DNA from: Bugula neritina | Lineage: Eukaryota > Bryozoa > Gymnolaemata > Cheilostomatida > Bugulidae | Reading direction: 5' to 3' | Length of the DNA: 64,000 nucleotides | Assembly: GCA_964035545.1 (NCBI GenBank) | Contig: OZ037771.1 | Location: 14,886,633-14,950,632 of the forward strand | Part shown: one piece after another, positions 1 through 11,289 of the stretch | Layout: each line of letters starts with the position of its first letter | Numbering within the stretch: position 1 is the first letter of the stretch | Made by a program: the position numbers and the translations under genes | The notes under the pieces: model-generated | Databases searched by the model: none | Told to the model about the DNA's origin: nothing | What the model saw: only the letters and a program-made list of their open reading frames with translations

Positions 1-311
1 TTGCTTGAACATATGTAGTTGTAGCATTGATCTCACTTTCTGCTCCTATCAACTACTGTTTAGCTTCATTCAGACCTAGGGATGATGATTACGTAATACT
101 TGTGAAAAGTAGCGTTGACTTAACAACTAAGTGGTTTCAGAGCTACTACAAAATATTTTTCAGTTTACATTAATCGGATTAATTTTCAATTTCATCAAAA
201 TAAGTGCAGGTCTAACAACTATTAGAGGTGTGGTGCAGGCTATACCGACAATAAAAGGCTCTTTGAACAACTTTAGTGCAAGCACTGCACTAATATTTCT
301 CTCTGTGCACC

Positions 312-510
312 TTATAAAGTTGCTGGAACATGCATAAAGTCATAAAAAATACCAAAATTGTTGATATATTATCTGCAATTACTTTCATAACATTTAAATT
401 TAATTTGGATATCAGTAGTCATTGTACTTCATAAAAGTGAATAAACTGGGTTCATTTTAGGTAAAACCAGTAAACGGTTACAATTTAAAAGCAAAATAGA
501 TTTAAATATA
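312..510 (+). repeat. Left arm of long inverted repeat
   Basis: This arm matches the reverse complement of 2275-2487 over about 200 bp. Shared stretches include TTTGGATATCAGTA, ATTTAAATTTAA and GGGTTCATTTTA. The two arms flank the dead transposase-like gene, so they are probably subterminal repeats of that element. Confidence 0.75.
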
Positions 511-899
511 TAGCAAATGAGAAAAAAAAATTATAATTATCATTTATTACTAAATGGCATATTTACGAAAGTTTTCACAAAACTTTTACATAAAGCCTGA
601 ATAATATCCATGATAGGAAGGTTGCATCATATGCCTTTAGGTAGTGCTTTTTTCCATTGAATGTAGCTGGTGTCTTAACATATCAGAGTACACATTGTTT
701 TGAGGCCCAGCCTTTATCCTTCAATCAGGGAAGGCCAGTGAAATGAGTGAGTATGTCCATAGAAATGCATATATTTAAGGAGTAGATCAGATTTTTCCTC
801 AAATTTGGTTAGGACACAACCTACTCACCAGTTCTCATCGTATGTGCATTATTTATAACGTTCCACTCCTGGGCAAAAAAAATTATCATGTTTACATAA

Positions 900-1540
900 A
901 GTATGAACCTTAGATCAAAACAGCAGCTTTCATTGTTGTATCATTTGCTGATATTCTCTTGGCAGTCAGTCCTTTGTTAACTGTAAGGGTAAAACAATGA
1001 TATTCACTGGTACCAGTCACGGCCTTTACAAGTGAGAAGCAAGCATTTTCAGGCGAAAATGATTAGCGGTAGAGAAAAAAGTTGCATTTTCTATGTGGGA
1101 TAAGCCCCAATAAAAAAACGTCTTTGAGAGTTGAGAAATATCTGAGAGTTACTGCTTGCAAATCTGCTTTAGCAGCTTTTTTTAATTGTTCCACCTACAC
1201 CATCACAGGCATTTATGTCATGACTGGTTAAAAAAGAGTTCCACTAAGCATGAAATCTGAAATCATCTTCACGAGACACGAAATTTGCTACTTTTTTTAA
1301 ATTCTTATAATGAGCAGCTGCTCCATCAGAGAAATGATGAATTTTTTCAAGTGGGAGACATTTTCTTCACAATATTCAAGACTGTTTTCTAAAACATGCT
1401 GATGGAAACAGTGTCATGTTGCAAACAGTCATTTATTACATACACATGCAGCAATTAGGTTTAACCTCCCAATCTTTGACAGGATATGCCACAAAGAAAT
1501 TTACGGCAGCTTAGGAATTTTCCCAGTGAAACCACTGCAC
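900..1540 (-). pseudogene. Decayed transposase-like gene with SDG..YKN and CDGVGG motifs
   Basis: Reading the minus strand from about 1540 to 900 gives broken but recognisable segments: INDCLQHDT, then FSDGAAAHYKNLKK, then FLTSHDINACDGVGGTIKK, and finally AVTGTSEYHCFTL. I recognise this order of motifs, a SDG with a nearby YKN followed by an HD and DGVGGT block, from uncharacterised transposon-associated proteins common in marine invertebrates. At least one in-frame stop (TAG just before WNSF) and one frameshift after TIKK show the copy is dead. The Asp residues could be catalytic, but that is inference. No intact start or stop can be assigned. Confidence 0.55.
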
Positions 1541-1967
1541 CATTATACCAATTAGTCCTTTGGAACCAAGAATTTTATGCCTATGCACTTGAATACGTAA
1601 ATTGCAACATTTACGTAAGATTTTCTGGTTTATTAAGAAATTGAGAATTTTTTGTCTAATTTACTATATACATAGTTGAAGAAACAATTGCTAAAGCCCG
1701 CATCTCTACTTCACTCCATCCTTCACTCACTCACTCACAACCTCAGCCACCCATCATCTCTTACCTTCATCCTGTAAAAGTTCACACACGGATACACTCG
1801 CCTGCACACACGCACACACCCACCCTGTAAAAAACCGACTCTCTCAGTTTTGCTGGCTTGCTAATAATAAAATACATTTTGTCAGTATGCTTCGTTAAGG
1901 TATCTCTGCTTGATAAATTTACAGGTCGGAGCAGGGTGCTGATTGTTTGGTAAAGGAAAAAGAATAT

Positions 1968-2022
1968 TCGCGTGTGTGCGTGTGTGCGTGTGTGCGTGTG
2001 TGCGTGTGTGCGTGTGTGCGTG
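1968..2022 (+). repeat. Microsatellite, period 8 (GTGTGTGC)
   Basis: About six consecutive GTGTGTGC units. It is purely a simple repeat; the His/Thr-rich frames across it on the minus strand are artefacts. Confidence 0.9.
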
Positions 2023-2274
2023 CATATGTATGTATATAGGAGTGCATGAGGAGTGGTGCATGGGGAGCAAGTGAGGGGGTACAAATGAAAGGGCAAAGAA
2101 TAATGAGAATACTGAAAGCATGGAACCTATCAAGTGGCAGCATGACAAAATACATTAATTTAGTCGAATATTTACTCATGAGAAAACAATATGCAAACAT
2201 TAATTCTTTGAGAAATAAAAAATATACATATAAACCCACAAGTGATAATTGTAATAATGTTCTTTTTCTATTAA

Positions 2275-2487
2275 TTACTAGATTTAAATCTATTGTGCTT
2301 TTAAATTCTAGCAGTTTACCGGTTTTTTAAAATGAACCCATCTCAATCAATCTTATGAAGTACCATGATTACTGATATCCAAATTAAATTTAAATGTCAT
2401 GAAAATGATTGCAGATAATATGTAAACAATCTTGGTATTTTCTATGACTTTTTGCATGTTTCAGCAACTGTATAAAGTGTAGTTTTC
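2275..2487 (-). repeat. Right arm of long inverted repeat
   Basis: Reverse complement of the 312-510 arm with scattered substitutions and small indels. The divergence between arms indicates an old copy. Confidence 0.75.
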
Positions 2488-3210
2488 AAAATAGGCAAAA
2501 ATCGAAAAAATGCGTCAATTAAATCCAAAATTGTTCTATGAAAGAACAATATACAAATACTCAGTTTTTAATATAGTATACTATATACCAACATCTTTAA
2601 ATTAAAACTATTTAAAAAAAATCATTCATACCATCATTGATTTTCTCGTCATGAAATAGTGCATAATTTAAAAAATTTAGGATTTTAGCACGAAATTGTG
2701 ATGAAACTTATGCGAGTAAAAAGCTGAAACTTTTTTAATGTAATATATATAATATAGTTTTAAATGCTAAAAGTATCAAGATTATAGCTCTTTGTAAAAT
2801 GTGAGTTTGAAGTGCTGGAAAATTGACGATTTTGAAAAATGACCAAACGTTTGACCTAAAAACGTAATGCAACAGAAATCTTTTCTCAACACTTGTGGCA
2901 AATTTATTTACTTTAATGAAATAAAAATCATGTAGAACTTTCATTCATAAAAGTATGGAAGGTTTGTCTTAAATCGTTTCTGAGATACAAATCCATGAAG
3001 TTGACCTTCGGTGCCGAAACCCATGGAAGAAGTTTCAATTTTTTACCAACTTTTGCTCACAAAAAGTATCATAACCACAAAACATATTAGGAATTAAGGG
3101 CAAATATTTGATATTTTTTATTAGACATGTTTTGGAATACTATACTAAAATTTAGAAAAAATTCGAGATGGGTCGGGTTTGGCCTTGTTGAGTTGGCGTG
3201 GAATGACCCA

Positions 3211-4560
3211 TAACTATAAATCGGTTACGAGTACTCATTTACATTCCAGATACTGATTAAGTTATGTAGCCTGCAACCATGCACTTGGTTGACAATGATA
3301 TTTAAGATGTTGGTTAAAAACTAAAAAACTAATTACTAAAGAGAGCAGACAACTTTAAAAATTAATTTTCTTGAGCAACAATAATGTATAGCAGCTGAAT
3401 GGTTTAAAAGAGAAATGCTAAAACAAGATCAAAAATAAAACCAACGTTTCGTAGCATTTGAACTTTTGACATTACAGATGAGTAAAACATAATTACACTA
3501 ATTTAAAGGACTACATAGTACATATAGTATATTGCCTTTTTGCTTATGGCAAAAATATTTTTATACTTGAAAAATTGCTAAAACACACTGCAAAAAGCTT
3601 GCAAATGCAAAATTGTATAACCAGCTATGAACAGAATACTCAAATTTGAAAATCAAAAGTTTAAAATGCAGACTATCACAGCTTAAATTCCAAGTATATT
3701 GGATTTACAAGAAAAGCAAAATTTATGTAAGTTGATAATAAAATGCAAGGATATTATAGTAAAATATGCAATTATTTTTTGAAACTTGAAATAAGATTTG
3801 CCTTCTCTAAAAATAGCACACATGAGGCATTTTAGCCAAATACCATTCTGTTGAAAAAAATTAAACTAATGAATTTCATATTGTTTAATTAAAAAGAGGG
3901 TTCTTTTAAAAAATGAAAAAGTTTTCAATAAAATAAAAAAAGTAGTCTGTCTTCTTTGTGCATAAACCATAAATATATGTACAATTGGGGTCCTGCATGT
4001 GGACAATTCATTAAAGCCAAACACATGCAAGAATTTATCATCTGCACTTCACAGTTTAAATAGAAGAAATTCAACAATAGATATGAAGAGTAAAATACTA
4101 GATGTGAGTATACAAAGTTTCTTGAAATACATTTTGCCAATCTGCAATTGCTAAACAAAAACACAATCTAACATTGATCTACTTAGAATGAACCTAACCA
4201 ATTTAGAACAAGATTGATTTATTCCAATCTGAAAATCCCTTTTATTAATTGGACCGAACGATAGCAACCGATTGTATCACGCTTATACTTTTATTTCAGA
4301 TAACTCATTGTCACTATCGGTAAAATATTCAGTGTAATATCTTTATTCAATTCTTCAACGAGCTAAGAAATACAATGCAGAAATACATGCTGAGAACGAT
4401 TAGGCCTTTTGAATACTAATTTTAACTGCCCAACAAAAAAGGTGTTTACTGCTAATCTATATCAATACATTTTACCTACATTGTTCTTCAAAAAAACCTT
4501 GATATTATACAATGAAGTTTGGCTGCATATAGAATTATCAATTCTGTAAACTCACTCACT
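3211..4560. other. No gene recognised
   Basis: AT-rich sequence with only short, low-complexity open frames and no recognisable protein motif, RNA or terminal repeat. Confidence 0.6.
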
Positions 4561-4765
4561 CAAGTTTATAGTCACTATCTTTGTGAGAACCCCTGATAGA
4601 CAGGGTCTTTTAAAATAGGCTATAGATTTATTTAGATGAGGCAGAAGAGCAACTATGACTGGATGCTCTTTCTAACTTCACCAATGGCCTTCACAGCGGT
4701 TTGAACCCATTACCTTATGTTTACTTAGCTAACACTTTATAACTCTTATAGAACACAGCAATTAG
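4561..4765 (-). mobile_element. tRNA-derived SINE, copy 1
   Basis: Read on the minus strand, a tRNA-like head with a B-box-like GGGTTCAAAC leads into a body with CATTGGTGAAGTTAG and AGAGCATCCAGTCATA, then GCCTCATCTAAATAA, ending near ATAGTGACTATA. The same body occurs at 54001 and 57841 on the plus strand. The head is more degenerate than in the 54-kb copy. Confidence 0.75.
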
Positions 4766-5576
4766 CAATTTTCTAAACATTACTAACTATATGCAAGACG
4801 CAGGCTTTCAGGTGAAGAGATTAAATTGATTGGCTGTCTAGGTGCAGACCGTAGGAAGCACTAAAATATTAGATATGTTTGCCTGCCACATGCGGAGTCT
4901 CAAGAAAGGGCAACACTACTTAGATTAGACTACTGGTGTATAACAGAACCACTATAGCAAAAGAGCAAGTGAAAAGTAATAGCTGTTTAACACAAACTAT
5001 ATGTTGTTATAGATGCTTAGACAAAGTCAGACAAGCGGAATGCTGGTATAGATTGATTTTCTATACTATGGCAGGTATAGTCTAAAATTCTAGTCCTCAT
5101 TATCAAAATATGGTACTGGATCTTTCGTTTCAAACCCATACTTCATCAGATGTTTCCGTTCTTCATTGGCTGAAACCAAATTTTCATCGACCTACAATTT
5201 TCATCAATGTAGTATAATCTGTGCCCTTAGCCACTTTTTTGTTTAAGCCTGATTCTTTTGTCAAATTCTATACATTTTCTTTGAAGCAATGGTTAACCGG
5301 AAGCCCATCCTTGTCATTACATACGACTTATATCTATTTATATTCAACTAACTGAAACGTTTGTATTTTTTAGATACATGCATCTGCAAATATCAGCTAT
5401 TTCAAGACTTAATATTGAGGTCTAATTAATCCATGCTTGAGGTTTTTTTTGACAGAATGCTACATCACTTTCGGGGTTACTCTTCACATAGGTATATCGG
5501 TTTTTATTGATAATTACAGGTCTTATCTTTGTTGCGGTTTGTTTGGCTGTTTCACTGCCATAAGTTGTATTTCACA
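4766..5576. other. No gene recognised
   Basis: AT-rich spacer. A CTGATGAAG...GAAACG string on the minus strand near 5125-5150 was examined as a ribozyme and rejected. Confidence 0.6.
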
Positions 5577-5584
5577 CTCTACAC
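5577..5584 (+). repeat. Target-site duplication CTCTACAC (left)
   Basis: Exactly repeated at 7679-7686, immediately outside the opposite terminus of the hAT-type element. An 8-bp duplication is characteristic of hAT transposition. Confidence 0.9.
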
Positions 5585-7678
5585 CAGGGATAGGCAAATG
5601 TTTTCAAAATAGGGCCAGATCTCAAGATTTAAGGCGTAAGAAGGGCCAGGTTTGTTCGTTGTAAATTCAAGGTATAAGGGTAACAGGGGGGGAGGCCACA
5701 ACGAGCCGAATTTTGAATTTTTCGCTCTTATTTGTCTGTTTTTCAAGTTACTAGTTCAATAATTTCTAGTATAAATGCCGCATCTGTTGTCTGTTATAGG
5801 TATCAGTTGGTTGTTTCTATCTCTTTCACAACTTTCAGAATAAGGAAATTTTCATGTCAAAAAAATGGCCCATTGTGCCCGGTACCAGGGTACAATGGAC
5901 CACTGGGTGGGACACAACAAATATATTGAAACTTTGCTGATTTGGTTGCATCTGATCTTTATTTTTTTAATATTAAAAATAAATAAAAATATTCTTTCAG
6001 ATCTATAGCAAAAATCATGTTTTAGCTGTACAGTTTTTGCCACCACGGATAGCAGGGGAGACAAAGTCAAACGTACATCACTCATTATCATTACTGTTTA
6101 GAAATAAAAATGTTTTTTTCTATTTCCACTTCACAGGAACTTTCATTAGAAAAGATTTCAGTAACATGTACTACAAAATTCCGAGTGGACTTTTTTCTAT
6201 GAACTGTAGCTAAGGTGCATGGCTGAGGTTTGTGACTAAAGCACAGAAAGGGAGGGTAGGAAATGAGCAAATCGCAATTTATTTTAGTCAAATACATGTA
6301 TATTCCCTCAATGATATAATGTATAATGAATATCATGACTATCCACTATAGTAGCAACAGCAGAGTGTTTTGTATTATGTATCAAATGACAAAGCTATAA
6401 CCTCACCAGATGTATATATTAGGGGAGCTTCACCTTGTAGTTTGGTAGTCTTACCATAATATCTTTTGATATTTTACAAAAAGGTCAGAAATGGTTATAT
6501 CTATAGATTTTAGTAACATTTCATCTAACTCTTTGGGCAAACAAATTAATAACAGTGATCAGGGTGCAATGATCAGGTGGCCCATTGTGCCCCATGTGGC
6601 CAAGTTGAAAATAAATATGGCTAAAGGAAAATTTATTTTAGAGTTTGCTGTTATACTAGATAAGCAATGTAGAGAAAATTAATGGCAACAATATCAGTAA
6701 AATCTAGGCTTGTTACCTTTCAGTGTAAAAAGTTATAAAGCTTTAACGACATCTTCAAAAATTTACAAAAAAGTAAGTAAAAACAGTTTTTGACTTGCCT
6801 CTTCAACATGTATCCTCCGCAAGTGTTGAAACTACAAGGGCTGAATAATTATGTCAATACCTTTTTATTAAAAAAACTGCAACTCTAAGTTAATAAGTTC
6901 TCTCACAATTTGGCCAGCTTTTCGTACCCCTATGACTGTTGTGCTCCCCCCCTTACCCCTACAATGCTGCATTACTAAGTGCATATATAAATTGCTTTTT
7001 TCCAGTTTCCTGGGCTGAAAGTAGCTTGTAGATGCAGAATACAAAAGATATGACAGTTTATTAATTTAACAACAAGTTGTATATAGTTTCCTAAGCAAGA
7101 AAGCAGCAAATAATATATTGGGTACACTTATAGTACTGGAATTAGTGAGAAGTATGAAAAACACTTTTGTTAGCCATAATAGCACTAATGTCACTGCTAG
7201 TAATGGGTTCATGTGTGGCTACTCGAAGCAAATCTTGCAGATGCCCATTGGTGAGCGTGTTCTATTACTATTTTTATATGGTTCATGCTAGAAAACATGC
7301 ATTCAAATTTATAAGTATAACCAAATATGCTCAGTACTCTTAGTCCCAGTTTAGTTATTGAAGGGTACTTCTCACTGGTTACTGGTGAAGTGTAAAAGCT
7401 ATATGTTGTTGTTGCAGCAGCAAAGTGATAAATTGATCTGCTGCAGCATGGATATCACATAACTCAAATTGTAATACTGCTATAATTGTGCTCACTGAAG
7501 CGTGATCATTAGTTACAGCAGCTATGCATTGGCCAGAATCTTCTCATGAGTTATGTTCATGATTGGACAGTGTTGCTTAGTACATACATTATTAGAATTG
7601 CTAGTGATTGGCTGAGGGCCTGATTAAAACAGTAGAAGGGCCTGATGTGGCCCGCGGGCCGCCATTTGCCCATCCCTG
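5585..7678. mobile_element. hAT-type DNA transposon, non-autonomous, 2094 bp
   Basis: The left terminus is CAGGGATAGGCAAATG. The right terminus, read inward on the minus strand, is CAGGGATGGGCAAATGGCGG. These form inverted repeats of the CAGGG..GGCAAA type usual for animal hAT elements, and the insertion is bracketed by the perfect 8-bp duplication CTCTACAC. GGCCC-rich subterminal sequence lies at both ends. I found no transposase-like frame inside, so this copy was probably mobilised in trans. It may itself carry a nested insertion between about 5866 and 6600 marked by repeated CCCATTGTGCCC hairpins. Confidence 0.88.
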
Positions 7679-7686
7679 CTCTACAC
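7679..7686 (+). repeat. Target-site duplication CTCTACAC (right)
   Basis: Perfect copy of 5577-5584 directly following the hAT-type right terminus. Confidence 0.9.
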
Positions 7687-7739
7687 CTTTTACATTGCTC
7701 ATATGAATTTTAGGAATGCATTTCTCCAACAACACATAA

Positions 7740-7806
7740 TTGTCCAGCTGCTCAACGGCTAGCACAATTGCTTACAAGCCAGAAGTCTGCAGTTCAAATT
7801 TCAGTA
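7740..7806 (+). repeat. tRNA-like sequence (SINE head or tRNA pseudogene)
   Basis: GCTCAACGGCTAGCAC resembles an internal A box. It is followed by an anticodon-arm-like GCTTACAAGC and a B-box-like GTTCAAATTTC at tRNA spacing. The T arm is poorly paired, so this is more likely a tRNA-derived relic than a working tRNA gene. Confidence 0.45.
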
Positions 7807-8999
7807 AGGGAAATATTTTACACAAGTGTTATACTTACATATTTTAGTTGCAAATATGTTCAAAAATACCAGACATTGAGCTATTAGACATTATAAATAG
7901 TGCGTTATATAGGATATACTCCTCTTGATACAAATTTGCACAAGATTAGTGTCAATTTTGATTAATGGGCGCTAGCTAAAATATGCCCAATGGTTAACAG
8001 AAGTTTTACTGACAGTCTTTTGTGGTAAGGAGCTAAATGGTGAAGACATGGAAAAGTTACTACTGCATACCTGCAATGCAAGTATATAATTTCTATCTTT
8101 TATTGTTGTTGTAATATAATTATCTTCAGTAATATGTATAAGATCACCAGGTAGTTTTTTTTAAGCTAAAAAGGTTCTTGTTGGTGAGCCAATGTGTTAT
8201 ATAAAAGCTGCTGTTTTAGTGTCAGCCTCAATACTTAATCAAAACTCAGGCTATCTTTGATAATTTCAACTCTTTTTATTAGATAATTGACATTTGGGTT
8301 GGCTTTTGGGTTGTTACTAATCTATCTTTGAACTAAAACTCAATGAAAAGTTGTCAAAATATGTTATTGAAATATGAGTAAGCTTACAATTAGCATATAT
8401 AACTAAATTATAATAACAGTGATAAATGCTAATAACTTGGTAAAAGTAATTAAACTGAATCACAGTTTTAAACAAGAATCTGAAAAAAGCCTGACTTCAG
8501 CAGGGACCTATAAACAAACTAAAACACAATTCTCATGCTCACAACATAAGCTATCTTCAGATTACTGGTCAAGCGTAAACTTTTGAACTGTACCATGTTG
8601 AAAAGTTTCATGATTAATTTCACACATGCTCCAAAGTGATAATATTTAGCTGACTGGAAGGTTACTTAACTTTTAGTAACCAAGTCCAAATCTTTTATGT
8701 AGTGGTACTCACATGCAGTAATTATGTTGTAGATATAAATTATATTCAATTTTCTGAGCAGGTCACAATACAAAATTAATGTTCACAGTATAAAGACAAT
8801 TTCATTTTTCCGTTGAGTTTAGGTGGAATATAGCAATAATGAATGTTAATGATGCTTGTGAGCTTTATAGCAGGTCCATACTCATAATAAACATGAGTAA
8901 GTCTCATAATTATGAGTATTACTTACTCTTAACCTGGCACTTGCTTTTCTGTTTTAGTCTGTATTCCAGTAAATTATGACCACATGATAGGAATATGGA
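7807..8999. other. No gene recognised
   Basis: AT-rich sequence without a recognisable coding or RNA feature, leading into the diverged start of the tandem array. Confidence 0.55.
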
Positions 9000-9749
9000 A
9001 TTATACTTTTTCTTTGTACTTGCACTGACTTCGATTACTTTGTTGATATCATGGAAAAGCATGCATTATTGCCCTTGTTTAAAGTCTAGATGCCTAAATC
9101 TATATATAACAAGATTATAGGTTCTTCTACCTTTATTGAAGTGACACTGAAACTCCTGCTTATTAGAGTTTAGTTCTTATCTTACCAAAAAAAATTCATT
9201 ATGTTTGGCTCTATTTTGATTCAAAAATGCTTTTTTTTTAAGAAAAATTATAGATGCCTGACCATGGTGATTTGAAAGCACCTACCTCTGTTGTTATGCT
9301 ATCAAAGACCATAAATATTATAGTGTTTTATTGAATCCAAATATGTGAGACAAATACAACATTTGATGCTTGATAAAAAATTCTTTGGTGGTTAAAAGAA
9401 AGCTTGAACGTTTCACTTAATAATGATAAAGTCTACATTTAAACCTTGAAATTGTTTTTGCTAATTTTTCTAATTAACTTGCATGCATTGTTTTTGAAAG
9501 CATTTATTCCCCTATGTATTACCTTGCATCAACATGATCTTTTTCCTGACTTGCATTCAGGTTTGCTGGAAACTTAGTATTGAGTTTCAAAATTATGCTA
9601 AAACCTTCTACCTCTCTTTTGCATGGCGACTTTGATACATTTTTTTATTACCTCATTGAAAAAGGTAACAAATATTTGCCCTTTCCATTCTGGTGAAAAA
9701 TATTTTGTTTTAATTAGATTACTCTGCTTGCATTTAAAAAATTAACTTA

Positions 9750-10506
9750 CACAGGATAGTTAAGGGCATCCTCACTAAGAATATCATAAATTTCTCTCAA
9801 AATGTAGTTAAGGTTCTTGAATAATACTACTCTGCGGGTGGCATGCGTGTTGCCTACTTGCAATTGTTTAGCCTAAGATCAAACTACAACCAATAAGCAG
9901 CAACCTTCATTAGGGCTGCGTTATCTATCAAAATTCCATTATAGGTGCTACATAAACAAAGTACAAAGCAAGCTATTCATTATAGCCTGCCAGCTGGCAA
10001 GCCTGTAATTAGCATGTACGCGCCAATATCTTCACATCCCTACGTGCTCATTGAAGCGTGAAGCACTGCGCGCTGCTAAGTTACTATGAAAAAAAATGGC
10101 ATTTTCAGTGTATAAATCACCAATTTATGGGAAATCTAAAATGGTTATTGGAAAAAGAAAAAAATTTACACTGGAGAAATATCTCAGGATTCCAGCAGTG
10201 CAATTTTTATTCAGATATCATGCTTTGCTGCTGAGATATTTTACTGGTACTGAAAAGTCAGCTTTTCAGGCAAAATTGGCCAAAATTGGGAAGTTTTTTG
10301 TCTATAACTTTGCAAAAAAAATGGAAATTGAAATTTCCAAAAAAAATTACACTGGAGAAAAAGAAGATCTACAACATAGTTTTTAAATTTTGACTCTAGC
10401 ACAATTAGGTGAGATTTTATTTAACTGGTACTGAATTCTCATATGATTACAATGCAAACCTCAGCAAGGCAGTTGCAGCTAAAAGGTTGCCCTTAACTAT
10501 CCTGTG
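9750..10506. mobile_element. MITE, 757 bp, inserted in the first array unit
   Basis: The termini are perfect inverted repeats: CACAGGATAGTTAAGGGCA at 9750 and its reverse complement ending at 10506. Comparison with the unit at about 13.4 kb, where flanking blocks are contiguous, indicates an empty site. A 96-codon open frame inside (10096-10386) matches nothing I recognise and is rich in Lys and Phe from AT-rich DNA. A target duplication was not clear. Confidence 0.8.
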
Positions 10507-11289
10507 ATATGTCTCTAGATGATGTTTCTTGACAAATGGAAGCTCGTAGACTTTTTTGACATTCTTTATTTATTATGGCCTACTTATAAACTTCAAAAAC
10601 AGTACTTGCAAATGTTTAGCTATGTTGTTATAGCTACAATTAATGTAATATTATGCTGATATTCCAACCTCATGGATAAAAATTGTGTTGGGATGTTATT
10701 CTACCTGCTTCTTGATTAAATTCCATTGACCTGACCACACAGGGTAAAATTATGCTGTTGCTCATAATATTACTCTACTTTAAAATTACACTGAATTTCA
10801 TTTTATTTGACCAAATTTGTGTTGAAAAAATTCATTTGTGTTTGCTAAATTCCAGCGTCCAACATACATATTTTGCAAGCATAACATGATTATGAGCTGA
10901 TAATAACTAGTCCTCTACCTTGTAACTATACTGAAATTTCTGCTCATTTCTTTCACTAATTTCAAAACATGGAACAGAATCCACGCAAATTTGTACTAAA
11001 ATAACATTAGTTTTGATGGATTGGAAGATAAATAATATGACCACAAGTCTTGCCTAATAAACTACAGAGTTGAGTAGAATTCATAATCCTTCACAGCTTA
11101 GCAAAATAATCAATAAATCTATATCAGTCAAGACATTAGTTACATTAAATATCATTTCATCACCATTCACCTACCACTTCTATACAGCAGATGTACCAGT
11201 TGGGCATGAGTCTATGCGGCTCAAGCTAGCTATTAGAATGCTTTGATTTTTAATTAAAGTAATGTGCATATGTTAACTGTGAATGACAG

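Larger units (their letters stand above)
305..3210 (-). mobile_element. Relic of a DNA transposon (left end lost or outside the window)
   Basis: The block contains a decayed transposase-like reading frame on the minus strand, flanked by a pair of long inverted repeats (312-510 and 2275-2487). The right end at about 3210 reads, on the minus strand, TGGGTCATTCCACG followed by an AT-rich subterminal region. The same TGGGTCATT terminus begins the MITE at 42748. No matching left terminus was found, so the element is either truncated or starts before base 1. The superfamily is not assigned. Confidence 0.55.

Noticed and set aside
5120-5150. Possible third hammerhead: CTGATGAAG...GAAACG on the minus strand
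   Set aside because: No base-paired stem II can form between the two core boxes and no cleavage triplet or stem I partner is found.
10096-10386. 96-codon open frame inside the 9750-10506 MITE
   Set aside because: Composition follows the AT-rich DNA, there is no recognisable motif, and the element is the size of a non-autonomous MITE.
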